Below are positions 38,901 to 48,988 of a stretch of 64,000 bases of DNA, one piece after another; the stretch's first letter is position 1; each line of letters starts with the position of its first letter. The position numbers and the translations under genes are program-made. Source of the DNA: Variovorax sp. KBW07 (lineage in GTDB: Bacteria > Pseudomonadota > Gammaproteobacteria > Burkholderiales > Burkholderiaceae_C). The stretch is from positions 1-64,000 of the forward strand of contig NZ_QAJK01000052.1 in the NCBI RefSeq assembly GCF_003852515.1. The letters run 5' to 3'. The notes below the pieces were generated by a model, which was not told the DNA's origin, ran no database searches, and saw only the letters and a list, made by a program, of their open reading frames with translations.

Positions 38901-39115
38901 GCGATCGCGACGAGACCGATGACAAGGACCACGGCCATGCAGGCCATCGTCACGATGCGGCCCGCAGCGAGTGCGCGCACCCGTTGCATGTGGCTTCGCA
39001 CCGAGAACCATCGTCCGTGGGCACGCGCGCAGTGACGCATGTGGGAAGCGAGGGCTTCGAAATCGTTGCTGACGAAATCGACTTGCGAATGGGAAAGGGA
39101 CTGCGGGACTGACAT
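38897..39115 (-). CDS. Small membrane protein upstream of ndvB
   Basis: A 72-residue protein: a soluble N-terminal half (MSVPQSLSHSQVDFVSNDF), a basic middle with several His and Arg, and one C-terminal membrane helix (GRIVTMACMAVVLVIGLVAIA). AGGAG lies ten bases before the ATG. Its stop codon overlaps the likely TTG start of the glucan synthase, so the two are probably translationally coupled. It may be a small accessory subunit of the synthase or a leader peptide; I do not recognise a family. The same bases are read in another frame if the synthase starts at 39011. Confidence 0.6.
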   Translation of the reverse strand: MSVPQSLSHSQVDFVSNDFEALASHMRHCARAHGRWFSVRSHMQRVRALAAGRIVTMACMAVVLVIGLVAIA

Positions 39116-39204
39116 TGCAACGGGCTCCTGTTTGACGACTTCGAGCTGCCGCGCGATTGCGAGAACTGTGAACGTGTACCGACCGTACTCTTTTAAATGA
39201 CCTT

Positions 39205-39216
39205 ACAGGTTCCTGT
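39205..39216. promoter_or_regulatory. Inverted repeat upstream of the ndvB operon
   Basis: ACAGG-TT-CCTGT lies about 90 bases upstream of the 72-residue gene. It may be an operator or part of the promoter region of the glucan-synthase operon. No regulator was identified. Confidence 0.25.
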
Positions 39217-39236
39217 TTGCCGACTGTTCACGTAGG

Positions 39237-39259
39237 AAAGGGCGCACAAGGCGCCCTTT
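39237..39259. terminator. Stem-loop downstream of ppc
   Basis: AAAGGGCGC and GCGCCCTTT form a perfect 9-bp stem around ACAAG, 26 bases past the ppc stop codon. The U-rich tail is weak on both strands. It is the likely end of the ppc transcript, and separates it from the ndvB operon promoter. Confidence 0.6.
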
Positions 39260-39284
39260 GTCTTTGGTAGTGCGCGACTAATCG

Positions 39285-42128
39285 TCAGCCGGTGTTGCGC
39301 AGGCCGGCCGCGACGCCGTTGATCGAGATATGAATGCCGCGCTGCAGCCGCTCGCCGCCGTCGCCCGCGCGGTAGCGCCGCATGAGCTCGACCTGCAGGT
39401 GATGCAGCGGGTCGATGTACGGGAAGCGGTGGCGCACCGAGCGCTGCATTTCGGCATTCCCTTCGAGCCGCTGCTTGGCACCGGTGATGAGCGTAAGCGC
39501 ATCCGAGGTGCGGTGCCATTCGGCATCGATCATCGAGAACACCTTCTGGCGCAGCTTGCGGTCGGTCACCAGCTCGGCATAGCGTGAGGCCAGTGCGAGG
39601 TCGCTCTTGGCCAGCACCATGTCCATGTTCGACAGCAGCGTGCGAAAGAACGGCCACTGCGCATACATGCGCTGCAGCAACGCCACGCGCTCCTTCTTGC
39701 CCGCGGCGTTGCCGGCCGAGGCGAGGAACTGCTCCACGCCCGAGCCGAAGCCGAACCAGCCCGGAATGGTGAGCCGGCACTGGCCCCAGCTGAAGCTCCA
39801 CGGCACGGCGCGCAGGTCGTCGATCTTGTGGCTGGGGTTGCGCGACGCGGGGCGCGAGCCGATGTTGAGCTCGGCGATTTCGCGGATCGGTGTGGAGCCG
39901 AAGAAGTAGTCGCCGAAGCCGGGGGTTTCGTACACCAGCTTGCGGTACGCGGCCATGCTGGCGCTCGACAGTTCACCTGCGGCCGAGAGAAAGGTGGCGG
40001 GTGCCGACTTGCCTTGCGGCAGCAGCGTGGCTTCGAGCGTGGCGGCCACCAGCGTCTCGAGGTTGCGCCGGCCGATCTCGCGGTTGGCGTACTTGGAGCC
40101 GATGACTTCACCCTGCTCGGTCAGGCGGATCTGGCCGCGCACTGTGCCCGGCGGCTGCGCCAGGATGGCCTGGTAGCTCGGGCCGCCGCCGCGTCCCACC
40201 GTGCCGCCGCGGCCGTGGAACATGCGCAGGCGAATCGGGTTGGCCTTCTTCTTGTTGAGCTCGTCGAACAGGGACACCAGCGCGATGCCGGCGCGGTACA
40301 GCTCCCAGTTGCTGGTGAAGATGCCGCCGTCCTTGTTGCTGTCGCTGTAGCCGAGCATCACATCCTGCTCGGCGCCGGAGCGCTCGATCAGGGCCTGGAT
40401 GTTCGGCAGCGCATAGAAGGCGCGCACGATGGGCGCGGCGTTGCGCAGGTCTTCGATGGTTTCGAACAGCGGCACGACGATGAGGTCGCACACGGCGTTG
40501 GTGGCCATCGCGCCGCGCAGCAGGCCCACTTCCTTTTGAAGCAGCAGCGCTTCGAGCAGGTCGCTCACCGTTTCGGTGTGGCTGATGATGTAGTGGCGAA
40601 TGGCGGCTGCGCCGTAGCGTGCGCGCGAGGCGCGGGCGGCCGCGAAGATCGCGAGCTCGCTCTGGGTCAGCGGCGAGTAGTCGGCATCGGGCACGCGCAG
40701 CGGGCGGGCGTCGTCGAGCAGCTTCAGCAGCAGCGTCTGCTTGGCTTCTTCGGCCAGCGAAGCGTACGAAGGCTCGATGCGCGCGGTGGCGAGCAGCTCG
40801 GCAATCACGGCTTCGTGCTTGTCGGAGCTCTGGCGCAGGTCGACCGTGGCCAGGTGGAAGCCGAACACTTCCACCGCGCGGATCAGCGGACGCAGGCGCT
40901 GCGCGGCCAGCACGCTGCCGTGCTTTTCGTCGAGCGACTCTTCCAGCGTGCGCAGGTCTGCAAGAAACTCTTCGGCGCTGGCATACGGGTTCTGCGGCGC
41001 GACGGCGTGGCGCGCGGCCTCGCCGCCGGTGAGCTCGCGCAGCGTGGCCGCAAGGCGCGCGTACACGCCGGTGAGGGCGCGGCGGTAGGGCTCGTCTTTG
41101 CGGTGCTCGCTGGTGTCGGGCGAGCGCTCGGCCAGTGCCTGCATTTCGACAGACACATCGACCAGCGTGGCCGAGAGCGACAGTTCGCCGCCCAGGTAGT
41201 GCACCTCGGTGAGGTAGTGGCGCAGCGCCAGCTCGGACTGGCGGCTCAGCGCGTATTCGAGCGTTTCGGCCGTGACGTTGGGGTTGCCGTCGCGGTCGCC
41301 GCCGATCCACTGGCCCATGCGCAGGAAGGGCGCGACCGATGGCGTGACGCCGCCCTGCACCAACGCCTTTTCGAGGTCGGCATAGACGCGCGGGATTTCG
41401 CGCAAGAAGGTGGCTTCGTAGTAGCTCAGCGCGTTCTCGATCTCGTCGGCCACGGTGAGCTTGGAGAAGCGCAGCAGGCGCGTCTGCCAGATCTGCGTGA
41501 CGCGCGTGCGCATCTGGGTTTCGTTGTCGGCCAGCTCGATGGGCGAGAGCGCGTCCTTGCCGCCGGCATAGGCGTTCTGGCGCAGCCGGATTTCGTCGCG
41601 CACGGTCAGCAGCAGCGCGATGGCGCGCTCGGCATCGAGGATGCTCTTGCGCTGCACTTCGGTCGGGTGTGCCGTGAGCACCGGCGACACGTAGCTGTGG
41701 GCCAGCGAGGCGACGATTTCGTCGGGCTTGACGCCGGCCTTGCGGATGCGCGCCAGGGCGGTCTGCAGGTCGCCGTCGGCCTGCACGCCTTCGCGCTCGG
41801 CCTCGGTGCGGCGGCGAATCTGGTGGCGGTCTTCCGCCAGGTTGGCCAGGTGGCTGAAGTAGGTGAAGGCGCGAATGACGCGCACCGTTTCGGCCGCGCT
41901 CAGGCCCTTGAGCAGGTTCTTCAGCGCGCGGTCGGCCGCCTGGTCGGCGTCGCGCCGGAATGCCACGGAAAGCGTGCGGATCTTTTCCACCAACGCATAG
42001 GTCTCGTCTCCTTCCTGTTCCCGGATCACGTCGCCGAGGATGCGGCCCAACAGCCGGATGTCGTCGATCAGAGGCTGGTCTTCGGCCTGGCGGCGCTTGG
42101 GGGGAGCAGGTGTCTTGCTGGCTTTCAT
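39285..42128 (-). CDS. ppc: Phosphoenolpyruvate carboxylase
   Basis: A 947-residue cytosolic enzyme that carboxylates phosphoenolpyruvate to oxaloacetate, feeding the TCA cycle. The catalytic His is H154 in [12 protein letters not shown]. Other family blocks are [23 protein letters not shown] and [15 protein letters not shown], and the C-terminus ends in [10 protein letters not shown] as usual. Length is normal. The ATG at 42128 has AGGAA about ten bases upstream. It is divergent from hemC, with 84 bases between them. Confidence 0.97.
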   Translation of the reverse strand: MKASKTPAPPKRRQAEDQPLIDDIRLLGRILGDVIREQEGDETYALVEKIRTLSVAFRRDADQAADRALKNLLKGLSAAETVRVIRAFTYFSHLANLAEDRHQIRRRTEAEREGVQADGDLQTALARIRKAGVKPDEIVASLAHSYVSPVLTAHPTEVQRKSILDAERAIALLLTVRDEIRLRQNAYAGGKDALSPIELADNETQMRTRVTQIWQTRLLRFSKLTVADEIENALSYYEATFLREIPRVYADLEKALVQGGVTPSVAPFLRMGQWIGGDRDGNPNVTAETLEYALSRQSELALRHYLTEVHYLGGELSLSATLVDVSVEMQALAERSPDTSEHRKDEPYRRALTGVYARLAATLRELTGGEAARHAVAPQNPYASAEEFLADLRTLEESLDEKHGSVLAAQRLRPLIRAVEVFGFHLATVDLRQSSDKHEAVIAELLATARIEPSYASLAEEAKQTLLLKLLDDARPLRVPDADYSPLTQSELAIFAAARASRARYGAAAIRHYIISHTETVSDLLEALLLQKEVGLLRGAMATNAVCDLIVVPLFETIEDLRNAAPIVRAFYALPNIQALIERSGAEQDVMLGYSDSNKDGGIFTSNWELYRAGIALVSLFDELNKKKANPIRLRMFHGRGGTVGRGGGPSYQAILAQPPGTVRGQIRLTEQGEVIGSKYANREIGRRNLETLVAATLEATLLPQGKSAPATFLSAAGELSSASMAAYRKLVYETPGFGDYFFGSTPIREIAELNIGSRPASRNPSHKIDDLRAVPWSFSWGQCRLTIPGWFGFGSGVEQFLASAGNAAGKKERVALLQRMYAQWPFFRTLLSNMDMVLAKSDLALASRYAELVTDRKLRQKVFSMIDAEWHRTSDALTLITGAKQRLEGNAEMQRSVRHRFPYIDPLHHLQVELMRRYRAGDGGERLQRGIHISINGVAAGLRNTG

Positions 42129-42185
42129 TCGATGTTGTTCCTGGGGACTTGAATGGACGCGCCGCCTGCGTTGCTGCGGCGCAAC

Positions 42186-42195
42186 ATGCTAGCAT
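42186..42195. promoter_or_regulatory. Palindrome in the ppc-hemC divergent promoter region
   Basis: ATGCTAGCAT is a perfect 10-base palindrome, and each strand contains TAGCAT, a possible -10 element for both directions. Matching -35 elements are not clear. Low confidence. Confidence 0.25.
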
Positions 42196-42212
42196 TCCGG
42201 CGGTCTGGAAAC

Positions 42213-43139
42213 ATGTACTTTTTGGGAACGGTCTTGAGCAATATCGTCATCGCCACGCGCGAGAGTCGCCTGGCCTTGTGGCAAGCCGAACACGTGCAGG
42301 GGCTTCTGCAAGAACGGGGCCACACGGTCAGCCTGCTGGGCCTCACGACCACCGGCGACCAGATCCTGGACCGCTCGCTCAGCAAGGTCGGCGGCAAGGG
42401 CCTGTTCGTCAAGGAACTCGAGCTCGCACTGGAAGAAGGGCGCGCCGACATCGCGGTGCATTCGCTCAAGGACGTGCCGATGGACCTGCCCGAGGGCTTT
42501 GCCCTGGCCTGCGTGCTGGAACGCGAAGACCCGCGCGATGCACTGGTGTCGCCCCGCTATGCCTCGCTCGACGAACTGCCGCAGGGCGCGGTGGTCGGCA
42601 CTTCCAGCCTGCGCCGCGTGGTGCTGCTGCGCGCGCTGCGGCCCGACGTGCGCATCGAACCGCTGCGCGGCAACCTCGACACCCGCCTGCGCAAGCTCGA
42701 CGAAGGGCAGTACGACGCGATCGTGCTCGCCGCGGCCGGACTCAAGCGGCTGGGCCTCGAAAGCCGCATCCGCGTGGCCTTCGATCCCGACACCATGCTT
42801 CCCGCCGCGGGGCAGGGCGCGCTGGGCATCGAGGTGCGCGCGGACCGCGCCGACCTGATCGAACTGCTGGGCTCGCTGGCGCACCGTGGCGACTTTCTCT
42901 CCACGGCCGCCGAACGCGCCGTGAGCCGCGCAATGGGCGGCAGCTGCTCGATGCCGCTGGCGGCGCATGCGCGCTGGCAGGCCGATGGCGCGCTGCGCAT
43001 CGATGCCGCATGGGGCGACCCTGAAGGCAACGCGCCGCTGGTGAAGGTCCACGCGCTGGCCCCGGCCGGCGACTTTGCCCAGGCCGACGCGCTCGGCACA
43101 CGCGCCGCCGCTTTGCTGCGTGACGCGGGCGCCCACTGA
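42213..43139 (+). CDS. hemC: Porphobilinogen deaminase (hydroxymethylbilane synthase)
   Basis: About 308 residues. It joins four porphobilinogen units into hydroxymethylbilane in haem synthesis. [16 protein letters not shown] opens the fold, [11 protein letters not shown] and VHSLKDVP are substrate-binding blocks, and the dipyrromethane cofactor attaches to C245 in [12 protein letters not shown]. The start is uncertain: the ATG at 42213 adds a short hydrophobic lead, while a TTG at 42234 would give the more usual [11 protein letters not shown] start. It is followed by hemD after 16 bases and begins the hem operon. Confidence 0.95.
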   Translation: MYFLGTVLSNIVIATRESRLALWQAEHVQGLLQERGHTVSLLGLTTTGDQILDRSLSKVGGKGLFVKELELALEEGRADIAVHSLKDVPMDLPEGFALACVLEREDPRDALVSPRYASLDELPQGAVVGTSSLRRVVLLRALRPDVRIEPLRGNLDTRLRKLDEGQYDAIVLAAAGLKRLGLESRIRVAFDPDTMLPAAGQGALGIEVRADRADLIELLGSLAHRGDFLSTAAERAVSRAMGGSCSMPLAAHARWQADGALRIDAAWGDPEGNAPLVKVHALAPAGDFAQADALGTRAAALLRDAGAH

Positions 43140-43155
43140 AATCCGTGGTCATACG

Positions 43156-43938
43156 ATGACCACGCGCCCCGTCATCGTCACGCGGCCGGCCCGCGAGGCG
43201 GTGCAATGGGTCGATGAACTGCGCGCCGCCGGCATCGATGCCATTGCGCTGCCGCTGATCGTGATTGCGCCGGTGGACGATGTCGAACCGCTGCACACGG
43301 CGTGGCGCAGGCTCGCCAGCTATGCGGCGCTGATGTTCGTGAGCGCGACGGCCGTCGAGAATTTCTTCCTGCACCAGGGACCGGATGCGGCAACGCAGGC
43401 GATGGCGGGCCGCCGCTTCTGGGCCACCGGCCCCGGCACCACGCGCGCCCTGTTGCGGGCCGGCGTGCCGCCCGAAGCCATCGACGCACCGCCACCCGAA
43501 GCCACGCGCTTCGACTCCGAGGCGCTGTGGGAGCGTGTGCAGGCCCAGGTGTCGAATGGCACGCGCGTGCTGATCGTGCGCGGCGGCGACGAAGCGGGCC
43601 GGCCCACCGGACGCGATTGGCTCGCCAATGAAATCGATGCCGCCGCGGGCTTGCGCGACACCGTGGTGGCCTACCGCCGGCTGCCGCCGTCGTTCGACGA
43701 CGAGGCGCGCCGATTGGTCGTCGATGGCGCCGAAGGCCGCGCAATCTGGCTCTTCAGCAGCTCCGAAGCCATCGGCAATCTGCAGCGCGCGATGCCCGGT
43801 GCCGACTGGCATGGTGCGAGCGCGGTAGTGACCCATGCCCGCATCGGCGAAGCCGCGCGCGCCGCGGGTTTCGGGGCGTTGCGTGTATGCACACCTTTGC
43901 GGGAAGCGCTGATCGCGTCGATAGAATCGTTGGCATGA
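43156..43938 (+). CDS. hemD: Uroporphyrinogen-III synthase
   Basis: A 260-residue cytosolic enzyme that closes and inverts ring D of hydroxymethylbilane. Sequence conservation in this family is low, but RPVIVTRPAREA, the MFVSATAVENFF block, TGPGTTRALL and LIVRGGDEAGR match the two-lobed fold. Position directly after hemC and before hemX makes the call firm. Its stop overlaps the hemX start by four bases (ATGA). Confidence 0.92.
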   Translation: MTTRPVIVTRPAREAVQWVDELRAAGIDAIALPLIVIAPVDDVEPLHTAWRRLASYAALMFVSATAVENFFLHQGPDAATQAMAGRRFWATGPGTTRALLRAGVPPEAIDAPPPEATRFDSEALWERVQAQVSNGTRVLIVRGGDEAGRPTGRDWLANEIDAAAGLRDTVVAYRRLPPSFDDEARRLVVDGAEGRAIWLFSSSEAIGNLQRAMPGADWHGASAVVTHARIGEAARAAGFGALRVCTPLREALIASIESLA

Positions 43939-45041
43939 GCGCCGCCTCTCCGTCGTCCCCTCCCGACGACATTTCTCCCCCTTCCGCCGCTGCCGCCGCG
44001 CCGGTGCCCGCCACGCTGGCGCCGCACCAGACGCCCGCCGCGCAGGCCGCGGCCGCAGTGACTTTGTCGCGCATCGGATTCGGCCTGCTGACCGTGGTGA
44101 CGGTGGTCACCCTGGTCTCGACCATCGCGCTGTGGCAGAAGGTCAGCGGCATGAAGGAACAGCTGGCACGGCAAAGCGCCGATGCCATCGCCCAATCGAT
44201 GGAAGCGCGCACGCTGGCACGCCAGGCCAGCGACACTGTGCGTGATGCCGCGGCCCGCGTGGCGCTGATCGAAAGCCGCGTGGCCGAAGTCGCGCTGCAG
44301 CGTTCGCAGCTCGAAGAACTGATCCAGAGCCTTTCGCGTTCGCGCGATGAAAACCTGGTGGTCGACATCGAATCGGCCGTGCGCCTTGCCTTGCAGCAGG
44401 CGCAGGTCACGGGCAGTGTCGAGCCCTTGCTCGCGGCGCTGAAGGCCGGCGACCTGCGCATTGCGCGTGCCGCCCAGCCGCGGCTCGCCCCGCTCCAGCG
44501 CGCCATGCAGCGCGACGCCGATCGCCTGCGCAGCAGCGCCAGCACCGACGGTGCAGAAGCATTGCAAAAGCTCGACGAGCTGATGCGCAACGTGGACGAC
44601 CTGCCGACGCTCAACGCGGTGGCCGTGCGTGGCACCGGGCTCAATGCCTGGCAGGCCGAACCGATTCCCGCCGATGCGCCCTGGTGGCGCCGCGTGCTGC
44701 TCACGCTGCGCGGGGAAGCCCGTTCGCTGGTTCGCGTGGGCCGCATCCAGAGCCCCGAAGCCGTGCTGCTGGCGCCCGAACAGTCCTACTTCCTGCGCGA
44801 GAACCTCAAGCTCAAGCTGCTGAACGCGCGCCTGTCGCTGCTGTCGCGCCAGGTCGATGCCACGCGCACCGAACTGACCCAGGTGACCGCCGCGCTGAAC
44901 CGCTATTTCGATCCCGCGTCGCGGCGCACGCAGGCGGCGGCCACGTTGCTGCAGCAACTGCAGCAGCAGGTGAGGTCGACCGAGCCCGCGCGCATCGACG
45001 ACACGCTGGCCGCCCTGGCGACCGCCGCCGCAGGACGCTGA
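43935..45041 (+). CDS. hemX: HemX-like membrane protein
   Basis: A 368-residue single-pass membrane protein of the PF04375 HemX family. An Ala/Pro-rich N-terminal tail precedes a membrane helix near residues 47-66 (GFGLLTVVTVVTLVSTIALW), followed by a long coiled-coil and helical periplasmic domain. In older literature it was called a uroporphyrin-III C-methyltransferase, but it lacks that enzyme's fold; a scaffold role for haem enzymes is more likely. It is translationally coupled to hemD and followed by hemY after seven bases. Confidence 0.88.
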   Translation: MSAASPSSPPDDISPPSAAAAAPVPATLAPHQTPAAQAAAAVTLSRIGFGLLTVVTVVTLVSTIALWQKVSGMKEQLARQSADAIAQSMEARTLARQASDTVRDAAARVALIESRVAEVALQRSQLEELIQSLSRSRDENLVVDIESAVRLALQQAQVTGSVEPLLAALKAGDLRIARAAQPRLAPLQRAMQRDADRLRSSASTDGAEALQKLDELMRNVDDLPTLNAVAVRGTGLNAWQAEPIPADAPWWRRVLLTLRGEARSLVRVGRIQSPEAVLLAPEQSYFLRENLKLKLLNARLSLLSRQVDATRTELTQVTAALNRYFDPASRRTQAAATLLQQLQQQVRSTEPARIDDTLAALATAAAGR

Positions 45042-45048
45042 CCCGCAC

Positions 45049-46332
45049 ATGCGCGCTGCAATCTGGCTCCTTGCGCTCTTCGCCGTCGCCGCGGCCGTCG
45101 CCCTGTTCGCGGGCAACAACCAGGGCACGATCACGGTGTTCTGGCCGCCGTGGCGCGTCGACCTTTCGTTGAACCTCGTGCTGGTGATCCTGCTGGTGGC
45201 CTTCGTGCTGCTGCACACGGCGCTGCGTGCGCTGGCCGCGCTGTTCTCGCTGCCGACGCAGGCGCGCCAATGGCGGCTCCAGCAGAAAGAGCGCACGTTG
45301 CATGCCGCGTTGCTCGACGCGATGGTGCAACTGATTGCGGGCCGCTTCTCGCGTGCACGCAAGGCCGCGCAGGCCGCGCTGACGCAAGAAAAAACGCTGG
45401 CGGCCCTCGGCGCCAACCTGCCGCAGGCACAACAGGTGCGCGTGCTGTCGCACCTGCTGGCGGCCGAGAGCGCACAGGCCCTGCAAGACAAGCCGGCGCG
45501 CGATGCGCATCTGCAGCAGGCCCTGAACGAAAGCACCGACCGCACCGTGCTGGCGAGCCCGGAGACGCGCGAAGGCGTGCAACTACGCGCCGCGCGCTGG
45601 GCACTCGAAGACCGCGATGCGGCCGCCGCGCTCGCACGGCTCGAAGAACTGCCGCAGGGCGCGCAGCGCCGCACGCTGGCCTTGCGCCTGCGCCTGAAGG
45701 CAGCGCGCCAGGACCGGCGCACCGTCGAGGCCCTGGAAACCGCGCGCCTGCTGGCCAAGCACCGCGCCTTCTCCGAAGCCGCGGCGCAGAGCATCGTGCG
45801 CGGCCTTGCCACCGAGCTGCTGTCGGGCGCGCACGATCCGGCGCAACTGCTGCGTGCATGGTCCGAGCTCGATGCCAATGAACGCGGCATGCCTGAAGTC
45901 GCAATCCATGCGGCGCAACGCATGGTCGCGTTGCGTGGCGACCTGGCGTTGGCGCGCGGCTGGCTGCTGCCGGCCTGGGAGCGCATGGTCGCGAACCCGC
46001 GCGGCCTGGGCGATGCGCTGCGCGTCAAGCTCGCGCGTGCGCTCGAAGCCGGGCTCGATTCGGTCGATGCCGATTGGCTGGCCCGCATCGAAAGCGCGCA
46101 ACGCAACAACCCGCGCGACCCGAATCTGCAGTACCTCGCGGGCATGGCCTGCATGAAGCGCCAGCTGTGGGGCAAGGCCCAGCAGTTGCTGATGCAGGCC
46201 GGGCTGGGCCTGCAGGACACCGACCTTTATCGGCGCGCCTGGCTCGCGCTGGCGCAATTGGCCGAGGCCCGCGACGACACCGAGCAGGCCGCCGAAGCGT
46301 GGAAGCGCGCGGCGCAGATCGAAAGCACCTGA
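45049..46332 (+). CDS. hemY: HemY-like TPR membrane protein
   Basis: A 427-residue inner-membrane protein of the proteobacterial HemY family, distinct from the Gram-positive oxidase of that name. Two N-terminal helices flank a short loop (FAGNNQGTITVFWPPWRVDL), followed by a cytoplasmic or periplasmic TPR-rich region. It is the last gene of the hemC-D-X-Y operon. Its exact role in haem synthesis is not established. It converges on an MFS gene with 31 bases between the stops. Confidence 0.9.
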   Translation: MRAAIWLLALFAVAAAVALFAGNNQGTITVFWPPWRVDLSLNLVLVILLVAFVLLHTALRALAALFSLPTQARQWRLQQKERTLHAALLDAMVQLIAGRFSRARKAAQAALTQEKTLAALGANLPQAQQVRVLSHLLAAESAQALQDKPARDAHLQQALNESTDRTVLASPETREGVQLRAARWALEDRDAAAALARLEELPQGAQRRTLALRLRLKAARQDRRTVEALETARLLAKHRAFSEAAAQSIVRGLATELLSGAHDPAQLLRAWSELDANERGMPEVAIHAAQRMVALRGDLALARGWLLPAWERMVANPRGLGDALRVKLARALEAGLDSVDADWLARIESAQRNNPRDPNLQYLAGMACMKRQLWGKAQQLLMQAGLGLQDTDLYRRAWLALAQLAEARDDTEQAAEAWKRAAQIEST

Positions 46333-46363
46333 GCGTCTTGTGGCACTCGCGTGCCTCCTGGCT

Positions 46364-47932
46364 TCAGGAGCACGCGGACTCTTCGGCCTTCAAGCCCGAC
46401 GAGGCCTGCGCCGACGGCTTGCCGCTGCCGAAAATCAGCAGGCTGATGCCAGCCAGCACCCACACGCCGATGCCTCCATAGAGCATCACCAACCCGAAGC
46501 TCTGCACCAGTGCCCCATGAACGGCTGTGCCCGATGGGTCGGCCTGCGACAGCGCAGGAAAACTTTCGCCGAGCGATGCAAAGCTGCCTGCCGCGATCTT
46601 CTCCGCCAGCGCGCGCAACTGCTGCGCATCGAGCGATGCCGACAGGGCGCTCTTCAGGTGCGAGTGAATGCCTTCGAGCAGGATGAACCCCATCAGCGCG
46701 ATGTTCACGGCCAGCGTGATCAGCCGCGCGCTCATGTCCATGCCCGAGGCCATGCCCGCGCGGGCGCTCGACACCGAGCCGGTGGTGGTGTTGGTCACGG
46801 GCGTGTTGGTCAGGCCCAGCCCGATGCCGGCCAGCAGGCAGCCGGGCAACAGCGTGAGCCAGCTGGCCTGCGGCAGGCTGCTGCCGTAGCGCATGGCGAT
46901 GAAGCCCAGCCCGATCACGAACAGGCCGGCGGGAATGACCACGCCGGGCCGGTAGCGCAACGACAGGCGCTCAGCCAGCGGCGGCAGCACCAGGGTCGGC
47001 AGCGTGTAGGCCAGCAACGCCGAGCCGGCGGTGACGGCGTCGTAGCCCAGGCCGCTCTGGAAGTAGATCGGCAGGTAGATCATGAACGGCCAGAAGCTGA
47101 AGTTCATGCCGATGGAGCCGATGATCGAGCCCGAGAAATTGCGGATGCGAAAAACCGAGAAGTCGAACATCGGATGCGGGTTGATCTTCTCGACCCACAG
47201 GAACACGGCAAAGCTGGCCACCGTGGCAACCAGGATGCCGATGGCCACGGGGCTCGTGAAGCCGAGGCCCGGCCCCTGCGTGATGAAGTAGGTGAGGCCG
47301 AACACCGCCAGCGACAGCGTGACGATGCCGGGCAGGTCGAGCCGTTTCGCATCGGGGTCGCTCGACTCTTCCACGCTGCCCAGCACGAGCGCCAGCGCCA
47401 CCACGGCCAGCGGCACGTGGACCAGGAACACCCATTGCCAGCTCGACAACGCCACGATGGCGCCACCGATGATCGGCCCGAAGCCCAGGCCCATGCCGAA
47501 CACCACGCCCCAGATGGCGAAGGCCTTGCTGCGCTCCTTGCCTTGCTGGAACTGGTGCGACAGCACCGCGAGCTGGCAGATCAGCATGGCGCCGCCGGCC
47601 AGGCCCTGCAGGAAGCGACTGACGATCAGCACGGGCGCGTTCTGCGCAATGCCGCACACCAGCGAGGTCAGGCCGAACAGCGCCACGCCGACGATCAGCA
47701 CGCGCTTGCGGCCATAGCGGTCGGCCACGGTGCCGGCTGCCATCAATACCGTGGTGCAGGCCAGGGTGTAGGCGTTCATGATCCACTGCATGTCGCTGAA
47801 GTCGCCATGCAGTGATTTTTCGAGCGTGGGAAGAATGACCGGCACGCTGGAAATTTCCAGGCCGAACATCAAGGCAATGAGGCAGACCGCGGACAGGGCG
47901 ATCCGGTTCTTGCCGGCGTGAGAGAGAGACAT
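46364..47932 (-). CDS. MFS multidrug exporter, DHA2 family (14 helices)
   Basis: A 522-residue permease with the fourteen-helix layout of the EmrB/QacA group. The signature GTVADRYGRKRVL is after helix 2, and the antiporter motif region reads GVVFGMGLGFGPIIGGAI. A long extra loop near residues 445-490 precedes the final helices. The ATG at 47932 was chosen over an upstream in-frame ATG that lies in the promoter region. It is divergent from a LysR gene that probably controls it. Substrates are unknown. Confidence 0.87.
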   Translation of the reverse strand: MSLSHAGKNRIALSAVCLIALMFGLEISSVPVILPTLEKSLHGDFSDMQWIMNAYTLACTTVLMAAGTVADRYGRKRVLIVGVALFGLTSLVCGIAQNAPVLIVSRFLQGLAGGAMLICQLAVLSHQFQQGKERSKAFAIWGVVFGMGLGFGPIIGGAIVALSSWQWVFLVHVPLAVVALALVLGSVEESSDPDAKRLDLPGIVTLSLAVFGLTYFITQGPGLGFTSPVAIGILVATVASFAVFLWVEKINPHPMFDFSVFRIRNFSGSIIGSIGMNFSFWPFMIYLPIYFQSGLGYDAVTAGSALLAYTLPTLVLPPLAERLSLRYRPGVVIPAGLFVIGLGFIAMRYGSSLPQASWLTLLPGCLLAGIGLGLTNTPVTNTTTGSVSSARAGMASGMDMSARLITLAVNIALMGFILLEGIHSHLKSALSASLDAQQLRALAEKIAAGSFASLGESFPALSQADPSGTAVHGALVQSFGLVMLYGGIGVWVLAGISLLIFGSGKPSAQASSGLKAEESACS

Positions 47933-47985
47933 CGAGCAGCTTTCGAAAGAGAAGCGGCCGATTCTGGTGAAACCCCTCTCATGAT

Positions 47986-48003
47986 GGAAATGATTTAATT
48001 TCC
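47986..48003. promoter_or_regulatory. Inverted repeat in the MFS-LysR divergent region
   Basis: GGAAAT and ATTTCC are perfect 6-base arms around GATTTA, nested within the weaker outer pair ATGGA/TCCAT. The site lies 37 bases upstream of the LysR start, a typical position for autoregulation and control of the divergent exporter. Confidence 0.45.
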
Positions 48004-48039
48004 TAGAATCCATTAGAAATCGTCATTTATCGGTAGCCC

Positions 48040-48918
48040 ATGGACTTCGACCCCACGCTGTTGCGCGCCTTCGTGGCCGTGAAGGAAACCGGCGGCTTCA
48101 CGCGCGCCGCGGAACGCCTGAACCTGACCCAATCGGCCATCAGCCACCAGATCCGCAAACTCGAAGAGCAGGTGGGCCGGCCGCTGCTGCATCGCACGAC
48201 GCGCCGCCTTACCGTGACCGAAGACGGCGAAGACTTTCTTCGCTACGCACAGCAGATCCTCGACACGCTCGACGCGATGACGCGGCGCTTTCAGCCGTCG
48301 CCGATTTCGGGCGTGGTGCGTTTCGGCGTACCGGACAACTTCATGGGCGACCGGTTGCCACCTCTACTTTCGCAGTTCGCGCGCGGGTTCCCGGCGGTGC
48401 GAATGGAAGTCTGCGTGAGCATGCACATCGACCTGCGCGCGGCAATCCGCGCCGGCGAACTTGATCTCGCGGTGGTGATGTCGCCGCCCGATTGCGTGGA
48501 AGGCACGCGCTTGCGGCGCACGCAACTGGTCTGGGCCGCGGCCGAAACTTTCGAGGCACCGAAGGGTGCATCGCTGCCACTGGCCTTCTTTCCGAAGCCC
48601 TGCGTCAACCGTCAGGTGGCCGGTTCGGCGCTGGACCTGGCATCGGTCGACTGGCACGTGGTGTTCACCTCGGCCAGCACGCAGGGCATTCGCGCGGCGG
48701 TGCTGGCGGGGCTCGCGGTGACGGTGCTCACGCGCGAAGAGGTGGAACCGGGCATGAAGATCGTCGATGGGCGCTACGGACTGCCGCCGTTGCCGAGTGT
48801 CGACTTCTCGCTGATCTGGAGCGCGAACGGCAAGACGCCTTGCGCCTGCCGGTTCGGACAACTGATCCTGGAGATGCCTGGTTCGCCGGAGTTCGAGGCG
48901 TTGCCGCTTCGGGCCTGA
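48040..48918 (+). CDS. LysR-family transcriptional regulator
   Basis: A 292-residue regulator. The helix-turn-helix includes LLRAFVAVKETGGFTRAAERL and LTQSAISHQIRKLEEQVGRPL, split at the turn; the effector-binding domain follows. The start is immediately before the family motif (MDFDPTLLRAF). It is divergent from a DHA2 exporter, with 107 bases between them, and probably regulates it in response to a compound the pump exports. It ends against a bidirectional terminator shared with rne. Confidence 0.9.
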   Translation: MDFDPTLLRAFVAVKETGGFTRAAERLNLTQSAISHQIRKLEEQVGRPLLHRTTRRLTVTEDGEDFLRYAQQILDTLDAMTRRFQPSPISGVVRFGVPDNFMGDRLPPLLSQFARGFPAVRMEVCVSMHIDLRAAIRAGELDLAVVMSPPDCVEGTRLRRTQLVWAAAETFEAPKGASLPLAFFPKPCVNRQVAGSALDLASVDWHVVFTSASTQGIRAAVLAGLAVTVLTREEVEPGMKIVDGRYGLPPLPSVDFSLIWSANGKTPCACRFGQLILEMPGSPEFEALPLRA

Positions 48919-48933
48919 AACTCGAGGCCAAAA

Positions 48934-48960
48934 AAAACGGCGCCACGAAGGCGCCGTTTT
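48934..48960. terminator. Bidirectional intrinsic terminator between LysR gene and rne
   Basis: AAAACGGCGCC and GGCGCCGTTTT form an 11-bp stem around ACGAA. It is flanked by A-runs on one side and T-runs on the other, so it can end transcription in both directions. The two flanking genes are convergent. Confidence 0.85.
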
Positions 48961-48988
48961 CATTTGCCGTTGAGCAGCGGTAGCGTGC

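Noticed and set aside
34650-39035. A 1461-codon open frame on the plus strand opposite ndvB
   Set aside because: The minus strand encodes a full cyclic glucan synthase; the plus frame is His/Arg/Ala-rich with no motifs, as expected of GC-rich antisense frames.
39828-42152. A 774-codon plus-strand frame opposite ppc
   Set aside because: No motifs, and ppc is complete on the minus strand with all catalytic blocks.
42153-42212. An earlier hemC start at 42153
   Set aside because: It would place the start inside the ppc-hemC promoter region and add sequence unlike any HemC N-terminus.
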